Source: Pseudomonadota bacterium (GTDB taxonomy: Bacteria > Pseudomonadota > Alphaproteobacteria > Rhizobiales > Rhizobiaceae). Taken from it: 5,747 nucleotides of DNA. Positions 1 to 5,564 of this stretch are shown here, piece after piece. Under the pieces are notes generated by a model that was given only the letters and a program-made list of their open reading frames with translations, was not told the origin of the DNA and made no database searches. Position numbers and translations under genes: made by a program. Every line of letters begins with the position of its first letter. Position 1 is the first letter of the stretch. The stretch lies in NCBI GenBank assembly GCA_023422735.1, contig JAFAGL010000176.1:1-5747 (forward strand). The letters are read 5' to 3'.

Positions 1-6
1 GCCCAT
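1..6 (-). CDS. Possible start of the next operon gene (partial, only two codons visible)
   Basis: Reading leftwards, the substrate-binding protein gene stops with TGA at 13..11. Four bases later an ATG followed by GGC appears at 6..1, right at the window edge. In ABC operons of this class the binding-protein gene is commonly followed closely by a permease or ATPase gene, so this ATG may be its start. No strong Shine-Dalgarno sequence lies at the usual distance, and only Met-Gly can be read. The product identity is purely inferred from context. Confidence 0.25.
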
Positions 7-10
7 GGTG

Positions 11-1063
11 TCACGGGAACAGTTCCTTCTGGATCGACGTCCACCGGTCGAGATTGGCCTGGACAAGGTCAGGCGTCATAAAGACCGCTGCGGGATCGCC
101 CTCGCTCGGCAGCTGGGAAGCGTCTGAAGGCGGCGCGGAAGGCGACGCGGTCACATACCCGGCTTCGCGGAATATCGACTGCCCCTCATCGGACAGCAGA
201 AATTCAATAAAGAGTTTGGCCGCATTCGGGTGAGGTGCATCCTTCAGAAGGTTGACGTAGCTTGGCACGACGACGGTCGGATCAAACTTAATCCACTTCA
301 CAGAGGCGCCATCGGCGGCGCTGGCGATGGAGTGATGGCTGTAAGTCATCAAGCCCACATCATAGCTAAAGCCGATCACCTGATCCAGGACAACACGCGG
401 CGTCCCGGAGATGTTTGCGATATTTTGCGAAGAGAGCTGGCGTAAATACTCCATGCCGGCTTCCTCCCCTTTCCTTATCAGCACCGAGCCGACAAAACCG
501 GGAGCCGTTGCCGGCCCTGCATTGTTGCTCCACGCCATGCGACCCTTGAAACGAGGGTCGAGCAGATCATCGAGGGTCTTTGGCGCATCGGATTCCGAAA
601 CCGACTCGGTATTGTAGGCCGGGACGGAAACGAAAACATTCGTGGCCGTCCACAGACCGCCTGCGTCCCGATACACCGACGGATAATGCTGCGCGGAGAC
701 CGGATTGTAGGAACCGACCATCCCAGCCTTGATCAGGGGGAACATCGTTGTTGTTCCGTCGAAAACGTCAGCCTGTAGTTTGCCCGCAGCCGCCTCGTTG
801 GTGATCTTGATGATTTGGTCGGCGCTGGATGCGCGCGCGAAGCTCAATTTGATGTTCGGATAGGTCTTGGCCCAGGCTTCCGTCACCGGGTTTATGAGTT
901 CGTTGACCAGCAGCGTGGAGTACCACACCACTTTGCCTTCCTTTTCAGCGGCGGCGATCAGTTCTGGCGACACCTTGGCGGACTGCGCGTGGATCGGACC
1001 TAGCATGGCCCCGACCAGAGCGGCGCCTGCAGACACCGCAAGCGTCATTCTAGAGATACTCAT
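11..1063 (-). CDS. ABC transporter periplasmic substrate-binding protein (AfuA/FbpA-like, COG1840 type)
   Basis: This gene encodes 350 residues, a normal length for the family. It is the extracytoplasmic binding component of an ABC importer. Residues 1-26 form a Sec signal peptide: basic start MSISR, a hydrophobic Ala/Val/Leu stretch, and a likely cleavage after IHA before Gln27. The mature protein opens with the family-typical EGKVVWYST segment, followed by a typical two-lobe binding-protein pattern and a C-terminal stretch like FIEFLLSDEGQSIFREAGY. The start at 1063 is chosen over an upstream ATG at 1126 because GGGAGG lies 7 nt before it and the signal peptide then begins properly. The family is often labelled iron(III)-binding, but the paired tyrosines of FbpA-type ferric binders are not evident near the C-terminal lobe (the sequence there is MTYSHHS). 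Combined with the enzyme neighbours, an organic anion ligand is more likely. It is the last complete gene of the minus-strand operon, 28 nt after the cupin. Confidence 0.9.
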   Translation of the reverse strand: MSISRMTLAVSAGAALVGAMLGPIHAQSAKVSPELIAAAEKEGKVVWYSTLLVNELINPVTEAWAKTYPNIKLSFARASSADQIIKITNEAAAGKLQADVFDGTTTMFPLIKAGMVGSYNPVSAQHYPSVYRDAGGLWTATNVFVSVPAYNTESVSESDAPKTLDDLLDPRFKGRMAWSNNAGPATAPGFVGSVLIRKGEEAGMEYLRQLSSQNIANISGTPRVVLDQVIGFSYDVGLMTYSHHSIASAADGASVKWIKFDPTVVVPSYVNLLKDAPHPNAAKLFIEFLLSDEGQSIFREAGYVTASPSAPPSDASQLPSEGDPAAVFMTPDLVQANLDRWTSIQKELFP

Positions 1064-1070
1064 ATCATCT

Positions 1071-1076
1071 CCTCCC
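1071..1076 (-). promoter_or_regulatory. Shine-Dalgarno site of the substrate-binding protein gene
   Basis: GGGAGG on the minus strand sits 7 nt before the ATG at 1063. It is the strongest ribosome-binding match in the area. It decides for this start against the longer reading from 1126, which would overlap the end of the cupin gene and put about 21 extra residues before the signal peptide. Confidence 0.8.
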
Positions 1077-1091
1077 ATGTAAACAGTTGAG

Positions 1092-1439
1092 TTAGGCGTA
1101 TTCAGGTCGCGCAGGCGTGAAAACATCGAGATTTAGAACGATCTCGTCACCAATAACCTCGGCGTGATGCATTACATTCGAGGGCACCTGCGCAACACCA
1201 CCAGCCCCCAGGCGAACGACTTCGTCGCCGATGTGAAAATCAACGGTACCAGCCAGAATGTAGATCAGCTGCTCGTGCGGGTGCGAATGAGGTTTGGGCT
1301 CATGCCCGGGATCCAGACGATGAAGGGCCATCGTAGCCCCGTCACCTGAAAAAGCCTTGCGATGAACACCGCGGCGCACTTCCACCCAATCCATGGCTTC
1401 CCAATCCACCGACTTGATAGTCAATTTGCTTCCTTCCAT
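1092..1439 (-). CDS. Small single-domain cupin protein
   Basis: This gene encodes a 115-residue single-cupin protein. Cupin motif 1 is at residues 45-64: Gly45, His51-x-His53, Glu56/Gln57 and Gly64. The motif 2 region is at 86-92: Pro86 and His91/His92. The HxH, Glu/Gln and distal His would hold a divalent metal in a beta barrel. The pattern HSHPHEQ resembles small cupins such as KdgF, which helps open sugar-acid rings, but the substrate class here is unknown and an isomerase, a dioxygenase-like or a binding role are all possible. There is no signal peptide, so it is probably cytosolic. The ATG at 1439 directly follows the stop codon of the aldolase gene, indicating translational coupling. 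An alternative TTG start at 1424 (residue 6) has a much better ribosome-binding site, GGAAGGA, 6 nt upstream. The true protein may therefore be 110 residues. Confidence 0.9.
   Translation of the reverse strand: MEGSKLTIKSVDWEAMDWVEVRRGVHRKAFSGDGATMALHRLDPGHEPKPHSHPHEQLIYILAGTVDFHIGDEVVRLGAGGVAQVPSNVMHHAEVIGDEIVLNLDVFTPARPEYA
1431..1437 (-). promoter_or_regulatory. Shine-Dalgarno-like GGAAGGA inside the annotated cupin start
   Basis: GGAAGGA lies 6 nt before a TTG codon at 1424..1422, within the first codons of the cupin reading frame. The ATG at 1439 has no comparable site upstream and relies on coupling to the aldolase stop. This favours, but does not prove, initiation at TTG 1424. Confidence 0.5.
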
Positions 1440-2204
1440 TTAAGAGGGTCGAGCAGCCTCGACCAATCGCCGAGCGCCGTCGACCAGCATCCCCTGGTCC
1501 GAACCACAGACGAACAGGCTTATTCCCAGTTCGCGATAGGTGGAAATCTGCGCAGGCGAGACAATGAAGATTGCGACGGCCCTGCCATGGCGAGCGCCCG
1601 CTGCCGCGATCTTAGTGATCGAGTCCAAAAGCTTCGGATCGCCGGCATCGACACCGAGTGAGAGCGCGAGATCAGCAGGCCCTATGAATAGCACATCGAC
1701 ATCTTCGGCCGCGATCTGATCCAGCCGGTCCAGTGCTTCCCCATCCTCAATCTGCACCATGATGACAGCGTCGCCGTCGGAACGCTCGCGATAATCACGG
1801 GGTGGAGTCGTGCCATAGCCACCCGCCCGGGCAGAGGGCGAGAATCCGCGCTTTCCACGCTCGAAAAGAGCCGCATCCAGCACAGACTGCGCGTCATGCT
1901 CATTGCGAATATGAGGCACCACGACTCCACCGCAACCGAGATCTAACGCCGCCGCGATATCCGGGGCGCTCAGCGCCGGCACGCGCACGATCAGCCCCAC
2001 ACGGGATCGGGCCGCAGCCAGAACCTGAGAATCCAGATCGGCATTTGAGATCGGAGCATGCTCACGATCGGCGACAACAAAATCAAGACCGCCCAGCCCC
2101 AGCAGTTCGATGGCATGAAATGCCGGAGTCTTCACAAATGCACCGACCAGAACATCGCCCGATCTTATGCGCTCGCGAAAGCTCTGGACTGCGGGTTGGC
2201 GCAT
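1440..2204 (-). CDS. HpcH/HpaI-family class II (metal-dependent) aldolase
   Basis: This gene encodes 254 residues, the usual length for HpaI/GarL/YfaU-type aldolases. These TIM-barrel enzymes use a divalent metal to cleave 4-hydroxy-2-oxo acids into pyruvate (or a related oxo acid) and an aldehyde. All hallmark residues are visible: Asp46 and His49 in the DREH motif (the HpaI DxEH site), Arg74 in LIVRVP, the GKRGF segment at 117-121, the metal ligand Glu153 in VQIED, and the metal ligand Asp178 in FIGPADL. The spacing matches the known HpaI residues (Asp42, His45, Arg70, Glu149, Asp175) almost exactly. The protein should therefore be active. The ATG at 2204 is 2 nt past the stop of the DUF6282 gene, and its own stop abuts the cupin ATG, so the three genes are translationally linked. 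The Shine-Dalgarno match is weak, again consistent with coupling. Substrate is not determinable; a citrate-lyase beta-like lyase is a less likely alternative. Confidence 0.93.
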   Translation of the reverse strand: MRQPAVQSFRERIRSGDVLVGAFVKTPAFHAIELLGLGGLDFVVADREHAPISNADLDSQVLAAARSRVGLIVRVPALSAPDIAAALDLGCGGVVVPHIRNEHDAQSVLDAALFERGKRGFSPSARAGGYGTTPPRDYRERSDGDAVIMVQIEDGEALDRLDQIAAEDVDVLFIGPADLALSLGVDAGDPKLLDSITKIAAAGARHGRAVAIFIVSPAQISTYRELGISLFVCGSDQGMLVDGARRLVEAARPS

Positions 2205-2206
2205 GG

Positions 2207-3103
2207 TCAGAGTCCAGCCAGTTCAGCTGCGTTCGTCGCGGTCATCTTTACGATATCGGCGTCGGAATACTGCATCGACTGCAGCAATTCGATAATGCTG
2301 CGCATCCCCTCGACAGGGCTCGGATTGTTTTTCTGCCCAAGATCGGACCCAAAAAAGGTCGCATCAACTCCGCCGGCGTCAATGACCTGCCGCAGATGAT
2401 CCTCGTCAAATATCTTGAAGGTCGAAGGGACAAACATGCAAATGGAATGCTCCATCTTGACCCCAAGGCCGACGAGCTGGCGAATATCCTCAAGGCTGCA
2501 TTCATTTACATAAGTAGGATGATTGAGGAACAGTCGCTTCACGCCGCGAGCGCGCGCTTCCTCGTAGAAGGGATGCAACTCACTCACATGATGATGCCCA
2601 CCGGAGATGACCGCATCAGCCTCCGCGACCAGATCCAGGATGAGCTTTACTTCATCGGTGACAGCACCTGACGCATCCGTTAGCCTCTGCGGGACAGGCA
2701 AAACCGTCTTTTTCGAATTGACGGGAAACTTGTTCTTGAAGTCCGCATCCTTCTTGTCATGCTCGATATGGTTTTCCGCATGAGCCGTCGACATCCAGAC
2801 GATACGGGCGCCCTGCTTCAGCGCATAGTCCACGGCGCTCGGATTGATGCCGCCGAGCGGACAATTAAGAACCACGGCGCCGAGAACCGAAACATCGAGA
2901 TCCAGATGCCGATTCACCAGGTGAGCAATAGGCATGGTCGGATAGTAGTGATCCTTGAGCAGCAGCGCCCGCATGCCCGCATCATTCGCCTGGCGAGCCG
3001 CGTCGAAATGATCGACGGCGCGAGGCATGAGCGAAGGCCCGCTATGGACGTGCAGATCGACAGCACCCTTCAGGAGCTGTGCAGGGGAAGTTCTGACGGT
3101 CAC
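2207..3103 (-). CDS. DUF6282-type amidohydrolase-like metalloprotein
   Basis: The protein is 298 residues from a GTG start and is the first gene of the minus-strand operon. It resembles the DUF6282 family, which has no well-established reaction and looks like a metal-dependent TIM-barrel hydrolase of the amidohydrolase/PHP type. Visible motifs are: DLHVHSGP at residues 16-23 (His18-x-His20, metal site); KDHYYPT at 50-56; WMSTAHAENH at 103-112; GGHHHVSE at 168-175; NHPTY at 194-198 (His195); MEHS at 217-220; and GSDLGQ at 252-257 (Asp254, a likely metal or acid-base residue). All expected metal ligands for such a fold appear present. The GTG at 3103 is chosen because GGAGA lies 7 nt upstream; longer readings from ATGs at 3181 or 3154 would run through the promoter region and add an atypical N-terminus. 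Its place beside an aldolase suggests it hydrolyses a ring, lactone or amide, but this is inference. Confidence 0.85.
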   Translation of the reverse strand: MTVRTSPAQLLKGAVDLHVHSGPSLMPRAVDHFDAARQANDAGMRALLLKDHYYPTMPIAHLVNRHLDLDVSVLGAVVLNCPLGGINPSAVDYALKQGARIVWMSTAHAENHIEHDKKDADFKNKFPVNSKKTVLPVPQRLTDASGAVTDEVKLILDLVAEADAVISGGHHHVSELHPFYEEARARGVKRLFLNHPTYVNECSLEDIRQLVGLGVKMEHSICMFVPSTFKIFDEDHLRQVIDAGGVDATFFGSDLGQKNNPSPVEGMRSIIELLQSMQYSDADIVKMTATNAAELAGL

Positions 3104-3108
3104 GTGCT

Positions 3109-3133
3109 GTTCTCCATAATAGAACACCGTTCT
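3109..3133. promoter_or_regulatory. Candidate IclR-type operator: three GTTCT/AGAAC half-sites
   Basis: On the plus strand GTTCT occurs at 3109-3113, its inverse AGAAC at 3121-3125, and GTTCT again at 3129-3133. The second and third make a perfect palindrome with a 3-bp centre. The first and third are direct repeats 20 bp apart, two helical turns. This palindrome-plus-direct-repeat layout is known for PcaU/PobR-type IclR regulators. It lies just downstream of the predicted minus-strand -10 element, where binding would block transcription. Caution: the 3109-3113 copy coincides with the Shine-Dalgarno site and may be fortuitous. Confidence 0.45.
3111..3115 (-). promoter_or_regulatory. Shine-Dalgarno site of the DUF6282 gene (supports GTG start)
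   Basis: GGAGA on the minus strand is 7 nt before GTG at 3103..3101. It is the only good ribosome-binding match among the candidate starts of this reading frame, so it supports the shorter protein. It overlaps the leftmost GTTCT half-site of the putative operator. Confidence 0.65.
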
Positions 3134-3136
3134 CAA

Positions 3137-3163
3137 TTTATATATCTGCGCCATACTCGTCAA
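3137..3163 (-). promoter_or_regulatory. Candidate sigma70-type promoter of the minus-strand operon
   Basis: On the minus strand TTGACG at 3163..3158 matches the -35 consensus in five of six positions. It is followed by an AT-rich stretch with either TATAAA (3142..3137, 15-bp spacer) or TAAATT (3140..3135, 17-bp spacer) as the -10. Transcription would begin near 3130, giving a leader of under 30 nt before the GTG at 3103. It sits in the divergent regulator-operon gap, where such a promoter is expected. Confidence 0.5.
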
Positions 3164-3276
3164 GCAGTAAATTTTCGCCACTTCACTTGTTCGCGTTCAA
3201 GAAACCGTGCAAAATTCTGCTTACAGTAAACACTCACGACCAAATTTCGGGATCAACGTACCCTTTAAGAGAACAA

Positions 3277-4071
3277 ATGGATAACCCAACACAAAGCGGC
3301 GTTAAGGCATCTGATGCAGCATTCGACATTCTGGAATGCGTTGCTTTTTCTCCCGAGCCACAGGGAGTAACTCAGATCGCCAGCAAGGTGGGGATTGCCA
3401 AGGGTGCCGCGTTCAAACACCTCCACACCCTTACAGCGCGAGGCTATCTGACGCAGGATGCGGCCTCCGCCCGCTACAAGCTCGGCCCGCGCGCATGGCT
3501 GCTTTCCAAACTCGCGCCGCGCGGCGACGATGTGCTGGAGATCGCTACCCCGTTCATGCAAGCTGCGCGCGACGCTAGCCACCTGTCTGTTGTCTTGAGC
3601 GTCCCGCTGAACAGATCCGCTCTGGTTCTCACGACGGTTGGCGGAACCGGTACTGTGGAGATCGGTGTCCGCGCCGGAAGCCAGTTGACGCTGAACGGTT
3701 CAGCGCAGGGCAAGATATTCCTCGCTTATGGTCCGAAGTCGCTCACCGACTGGCTGGCCAGACAGTCCATATCGGCAGCAACGCCAAAAACTATTGTTTC
3801 CTTTGATGCGCTAATGGCCGAAGTCGGCGAAATCCGTCGTCGCGGCTACGCGCTTGCGCCCGAGGAAACGCTACTCGGCGTCAATGCGCTTGCCGTTCCT
3901 ATATATGACTATAGCGATACGCTGATAGGCAGCGTCGGTCTTGTCGGGTCGATCCAGCATCTTCCGCCGGTGCCCGACGAGAAAATAATCCAGCTTGTAC
4001 TCGACCTGGGAAGCGCCATATCGCGCGCGCTCGGACATGGTGCTCTGCATCCAGAGCGACACAGCCACTGA
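3277..4071 (+). CDS. IclR-family transcriptional regulator
   Basis: This gene encodes 264 residues, normal for IclR regulators. An N-terminal winged helix-turn-helix lies at about residues 10-75, with the core at 31-58 (VTQIASKVGIAKGAAFKHLH then the wing ending RYKLG). The C-terminal effector-binding domain runs from about 85 to 255, with the conserved LNGSAQGK segment at 139-146 and the family-typical RRGYALAPEETLLGVNALAVP stretch (shown here as one motif without gaps: residues near 190-210). Such proteins bind small carboxylic or aromatic acids and act as repressors or activators of adjacent catabolic genes. The ATG at 3277 is chosen because it places the helix-turn-helix at the usual distance; an in-frame TTG at 3187 would add about 30 residues in the promoter region. 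The ribosome-binding site is weak (AAGAGA). The gene is divergent from the operon it probably controls, and may also govern the plus-strand dehydrogenase. Confidence 0.93.
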   Translation: MDNPTQSGVKASDAAFDILECVAFSPEPQGVTQIASKVGIAKGAAFKHLHTLTARGYLTQDAASARYKLGPRAWLLSKLAPRGDDVLEIATPFMQAARDASHLSVVLSVPLNRSALVLTTVGGTGTVEIGVRAGSQLTLNGSAQGKIFLAYGPKSLTDWLARQSISAATPKTIVSFDALMAEVGEIRRRGYALAPEETLLGVNALAVPIYDYSDTLIGSVGLVGSIQHLPPVPDEKIIQLVLDLGSAISRALGHGALHPERHSH

Positions 4072-4124
4072 TCCGAACAGCAAACCCCAAGCTTCACATT
4101 TATCCGGACGAAAGGGACCGTGAT

Positions 4125-4369
4125 ATGGCCCACAATGGCAACACATATCGTATCGCTGTTGTTCCGGGTGATGGGATTGGCAGGGAGGATGTGCCGGAGG
4201 ATGTACGTCGGCCATGATGCTGGACCACCTTGGCGAGCCGACCGCGGCTAATTCCAATATAGAAGCGATCGAACATACACTCGCCGATACTCATCTGCGC
4301 ACGAGACATCTCGGCGGCAGTGCGGGAACCGTCGAATGCACCAAGGCAGTCGCAGAAGCGATAGCGTAA
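4125..4369 (+). pseudogene. Remnant of a tartrate/D-malate dehydrogenase-type (isocitrate/isopropylmalate dehydrogenase family) gene, internally deleted
   Basis: From ATG at 4125 the frame reads MAHNGNTYRIAVVPGDGIG, then a family-like REDVPEDVR, and stops at TGA 4215-4217. The YRIAxxPGDGIG opening is the nucleotide-loop N-terminus of tartrate dehydrogenase, D-malate dehydrogenase and isopropylmalate dehydrogenase relatives. In a different frame, from about 4208 to TAA at 4367-4369, the sequence reads SAMMLDHLGEP and later TRHLGGSAG, then VAEAIA, which is the C-terminal end of the same family. The two ends are fused near 4203-4213. Family members are about 355-365 residues, so roughly 280 internal codons are missing, and the join is out of frame. 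All of the central substrate and metal residues are gone, so no active enzyme can be made. An AAGGGA ribosome-binding site still precedes the ATG. The gene once sat between the regulator and the 2-hydroxyacid dehydrogenase, presumably as part of the same pathway. Confidence 0.85.
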
Positions 4370-4405
4370 CCCCATAACGCCCCCCCGATCCGGCTAGTTT
4401 CACGC

Positions 4406-4409
4406 GAGG
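4406..4409 (+). promoter_or_regulatory. Shine-Dalgarno site of the 2-hydroxyacid dehydrogenase gene
   Basis: GAGG lies 7 nt before the ATG at 4417 and supports that start. The space from the end of the pseudogene (4369) to here is 36 nt and shows no clear promoter, so the gene was probably transcribed with the decayed dehydrogenase and possibly the regulator. Confidence 0.6.
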
Positions 4410-4416
4410 TCCAAGA

Positions 4417-5415
4417 ATGAGCAACCTTCGTCATCGTGTTGTGGTCACACAACGGCATTTCGATCAGGCGACCATCGACTATCTGACGGCGCAGAATTGT
4501 CAGGTCGACATTGCGCAACTTTCGAAACCGGACGGAAATCTGACCATGGAGGAGATCGTGCCGCTCCTCCAGGGCGCTAGCGGATGGGTCGTGGGTCATG
4601 CGCATGTAACGCGTGATCTGCTCCGGCACCTGCCTCACCTTAAGGTGATCGCACGGCGCGGCGTAGGTTATGAGCGAATCGATGTTTCGGCGGTCCGAGA
4701 TACAGGCAAGGTCGCGACCATCGCCGTGGGTGGAAACGATCTGTCGGTCGCAGATCATACTATCGGCCTGATGCTCGCGGTCGGGCGTCGATTCCGCGAA
4801 ACACAGCAAAGGATGCTGTGCGGCGACTGGACCATTTTGCTCAGCACGGACTTGACAGGCAAGACGGTCGGCGTCATCGGTGCCGGCCGCATCGGACGCT
4901 GTGTTATCCAGCGACTGCAGGGCTTCGACGTCAAGGTCTTGTTCCATGCTCCCCGGAGAGATGCCACGCTCGAAGCCATGGACGGCGTTGATTATGCGCC
5001 CCTCGACACGATCATCAAGCAAAGCGACTACCTCACGCTGCACGCGCCGCTCACCGACACGACAAGAAACATCATAGATGCGAAAGTCTTGTCGGCAATG
5101 AAGCCGACCGCTTTCCTGATTAACACATCCCGGGGTGGATTGGTGGACGATCGCGCGCTTCTCGAGGTACTCAAAGACGGAAAACTGGCCGGAGCCGGCA
5201 TGGATGTCTATCAGAGCGAAAGCGACTTCTCTCTGTCAGATGTCACCAGGGAATTGATCGCGCTGCCCAACGTTATCGCCACGCCCCATTCCGCCGCTTC
5301 CTCCCACGAGGGACTTGCCCGCACAAATATGGTGGCCGCAAGATCGATCGTCGCCGTGCTGCAAGGCGGTGACCCTGATCCTGCCGGTGTGATTGCCGAC
5401 GGCCGCCGACTTTAA
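4417..5415 (+). CDS. D-isomer-specific 2-hydroxyacid dehydrogenase (PGDH-like)
   Basis: This gene encodes 332 residues, within the family range. It should interconvert a 2-oxo acid and a D-2-hydroxy acid in the cytosol using a nicotinamide cofactor. The split catalytic domain covers about 1-115 and 290-332, with the Rossmann domain between. Visible residues are: RRGVGYERID at 80-89; NDLSVADHT at 107-115; the dinucleotide loop Gly155-x-Gly157-x-x-Gly160; catalytic Arg239 in NTSRGG; the catalytic Glu268 in DVYQSE; and catalytic His291 in TPHSAAS. The acidic residue usually ending the second Rossmann strand is replaced by Ala178 and followed by Arg180-Arg181, which points to NADP(H) preference. 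The Pro that normally follows the catalytic Glu is Ser269. The gene follows the decayed dehydrogenase on the same strand. Exact substrate (for example glyoxylate, hydroxypyruvate or a phospho-acid) cannot be told. Confidence 0.93.
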   Translation: MSNLRHRVVVTQRHFDQATIDYLTAQNCQVDIAQLSKPDGNLTMEEIVPLLQGASGWVVGHAHVTRDLLRHLPHLKVIARRGVGYERIDVSAVRDTGKVATIAVGGNDLSVADHTIGLMLAVGRRFRETQQRMLCGDWTILLSTDLTGKTVGVIGAGRIGRCVIQRLQGFDVKVLFHAPRRDATLEAMDGVDYAPLDTIIKQSDYLTLHAPLTDTTRNIIDAKVLSAMKPTAFLINTSRGGLVDDRALLEVLKDGKLAGAGMDVYQSESDFSLSDVTRELIALPNVIATPHSAASSHEGLARTNMVAARSIVAVLQGGDPDPAGVIADGRRL

Positions 5416-5494
5416 GCGCGGGCTAAACACATCCGTGAACCGTCAAAGGCCTCGGCCCTTATGAGTTCGTCTGAAAAACCGGGGTAATGCAGCC

Positions 5495-5508
5495 GGCTTT
5501 GTTGCAAA
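5495..5508 (+). repeat. IS6-family left terminal inverted repeat
   Basis: GGCTTTGTTGCAAA differs by one or two bases from the known 14-bp ends of IS6100 (GGCTCTGTTGCAAA) and IS26 (GGCACTGTTGCAAA). It fixes the boundary between the host locus and the insertion sequence. Confidence 0.85.
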
Positions 5509-5564
5509 GTTTTCGGCAACCGTTCGCGTGGCAGGAACCTTCGAGGACTTTCAGGAGGTTTCGA

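Noticed and set aside
16..26. Perfect inverted repeat GGAAC-A-GTTCC
   Set aside because: It lies inside the last codons of the substrate-binding protein, has a 1-nt loop and no T-tract, so it is neither a convincing terminator nor a placed operator.
1802..2671. A 289-codon open frame on the plus strand across the aldolase and DUF6282 genes
   Set aside because: It lies antisense to two genes with clear family motifs, its residues are rich in Arg, Pro and His as expected for a shadow frame, and it shows no recognisable domain.
3187..3215. Possible plus-strand promoter for the regulator, TTGTTC with CAAAAT at 17 bp
   Set aside because: Only three and four of six consensus positions match, too weak to annotate, although a regulator promoter must lie somewhere in 3134-3270.
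3625..3630. Another GTTCTC copy matching the operator half-site
   Set aside because: It is a lone copy within the IclR coding sequence with no palindrome or promoter context; a 6-mer is expected by chance at this frequency.
4291..5043. A 250-codon open frame on the minus strand over the 2-hydroxyacid dehydrogenase
   Set aside because: The plus-strand gene has a complete set of catalytic and cofactor motifs and a ribosome-binding site; the antisense frame has no domain signature.
5442..5462. GGCC-TC-GGCC repeat as a terminator after the dehydrogenase
   Set aside because: The stem is only 4 bp with a 2-nt loop and lacks a following T run.
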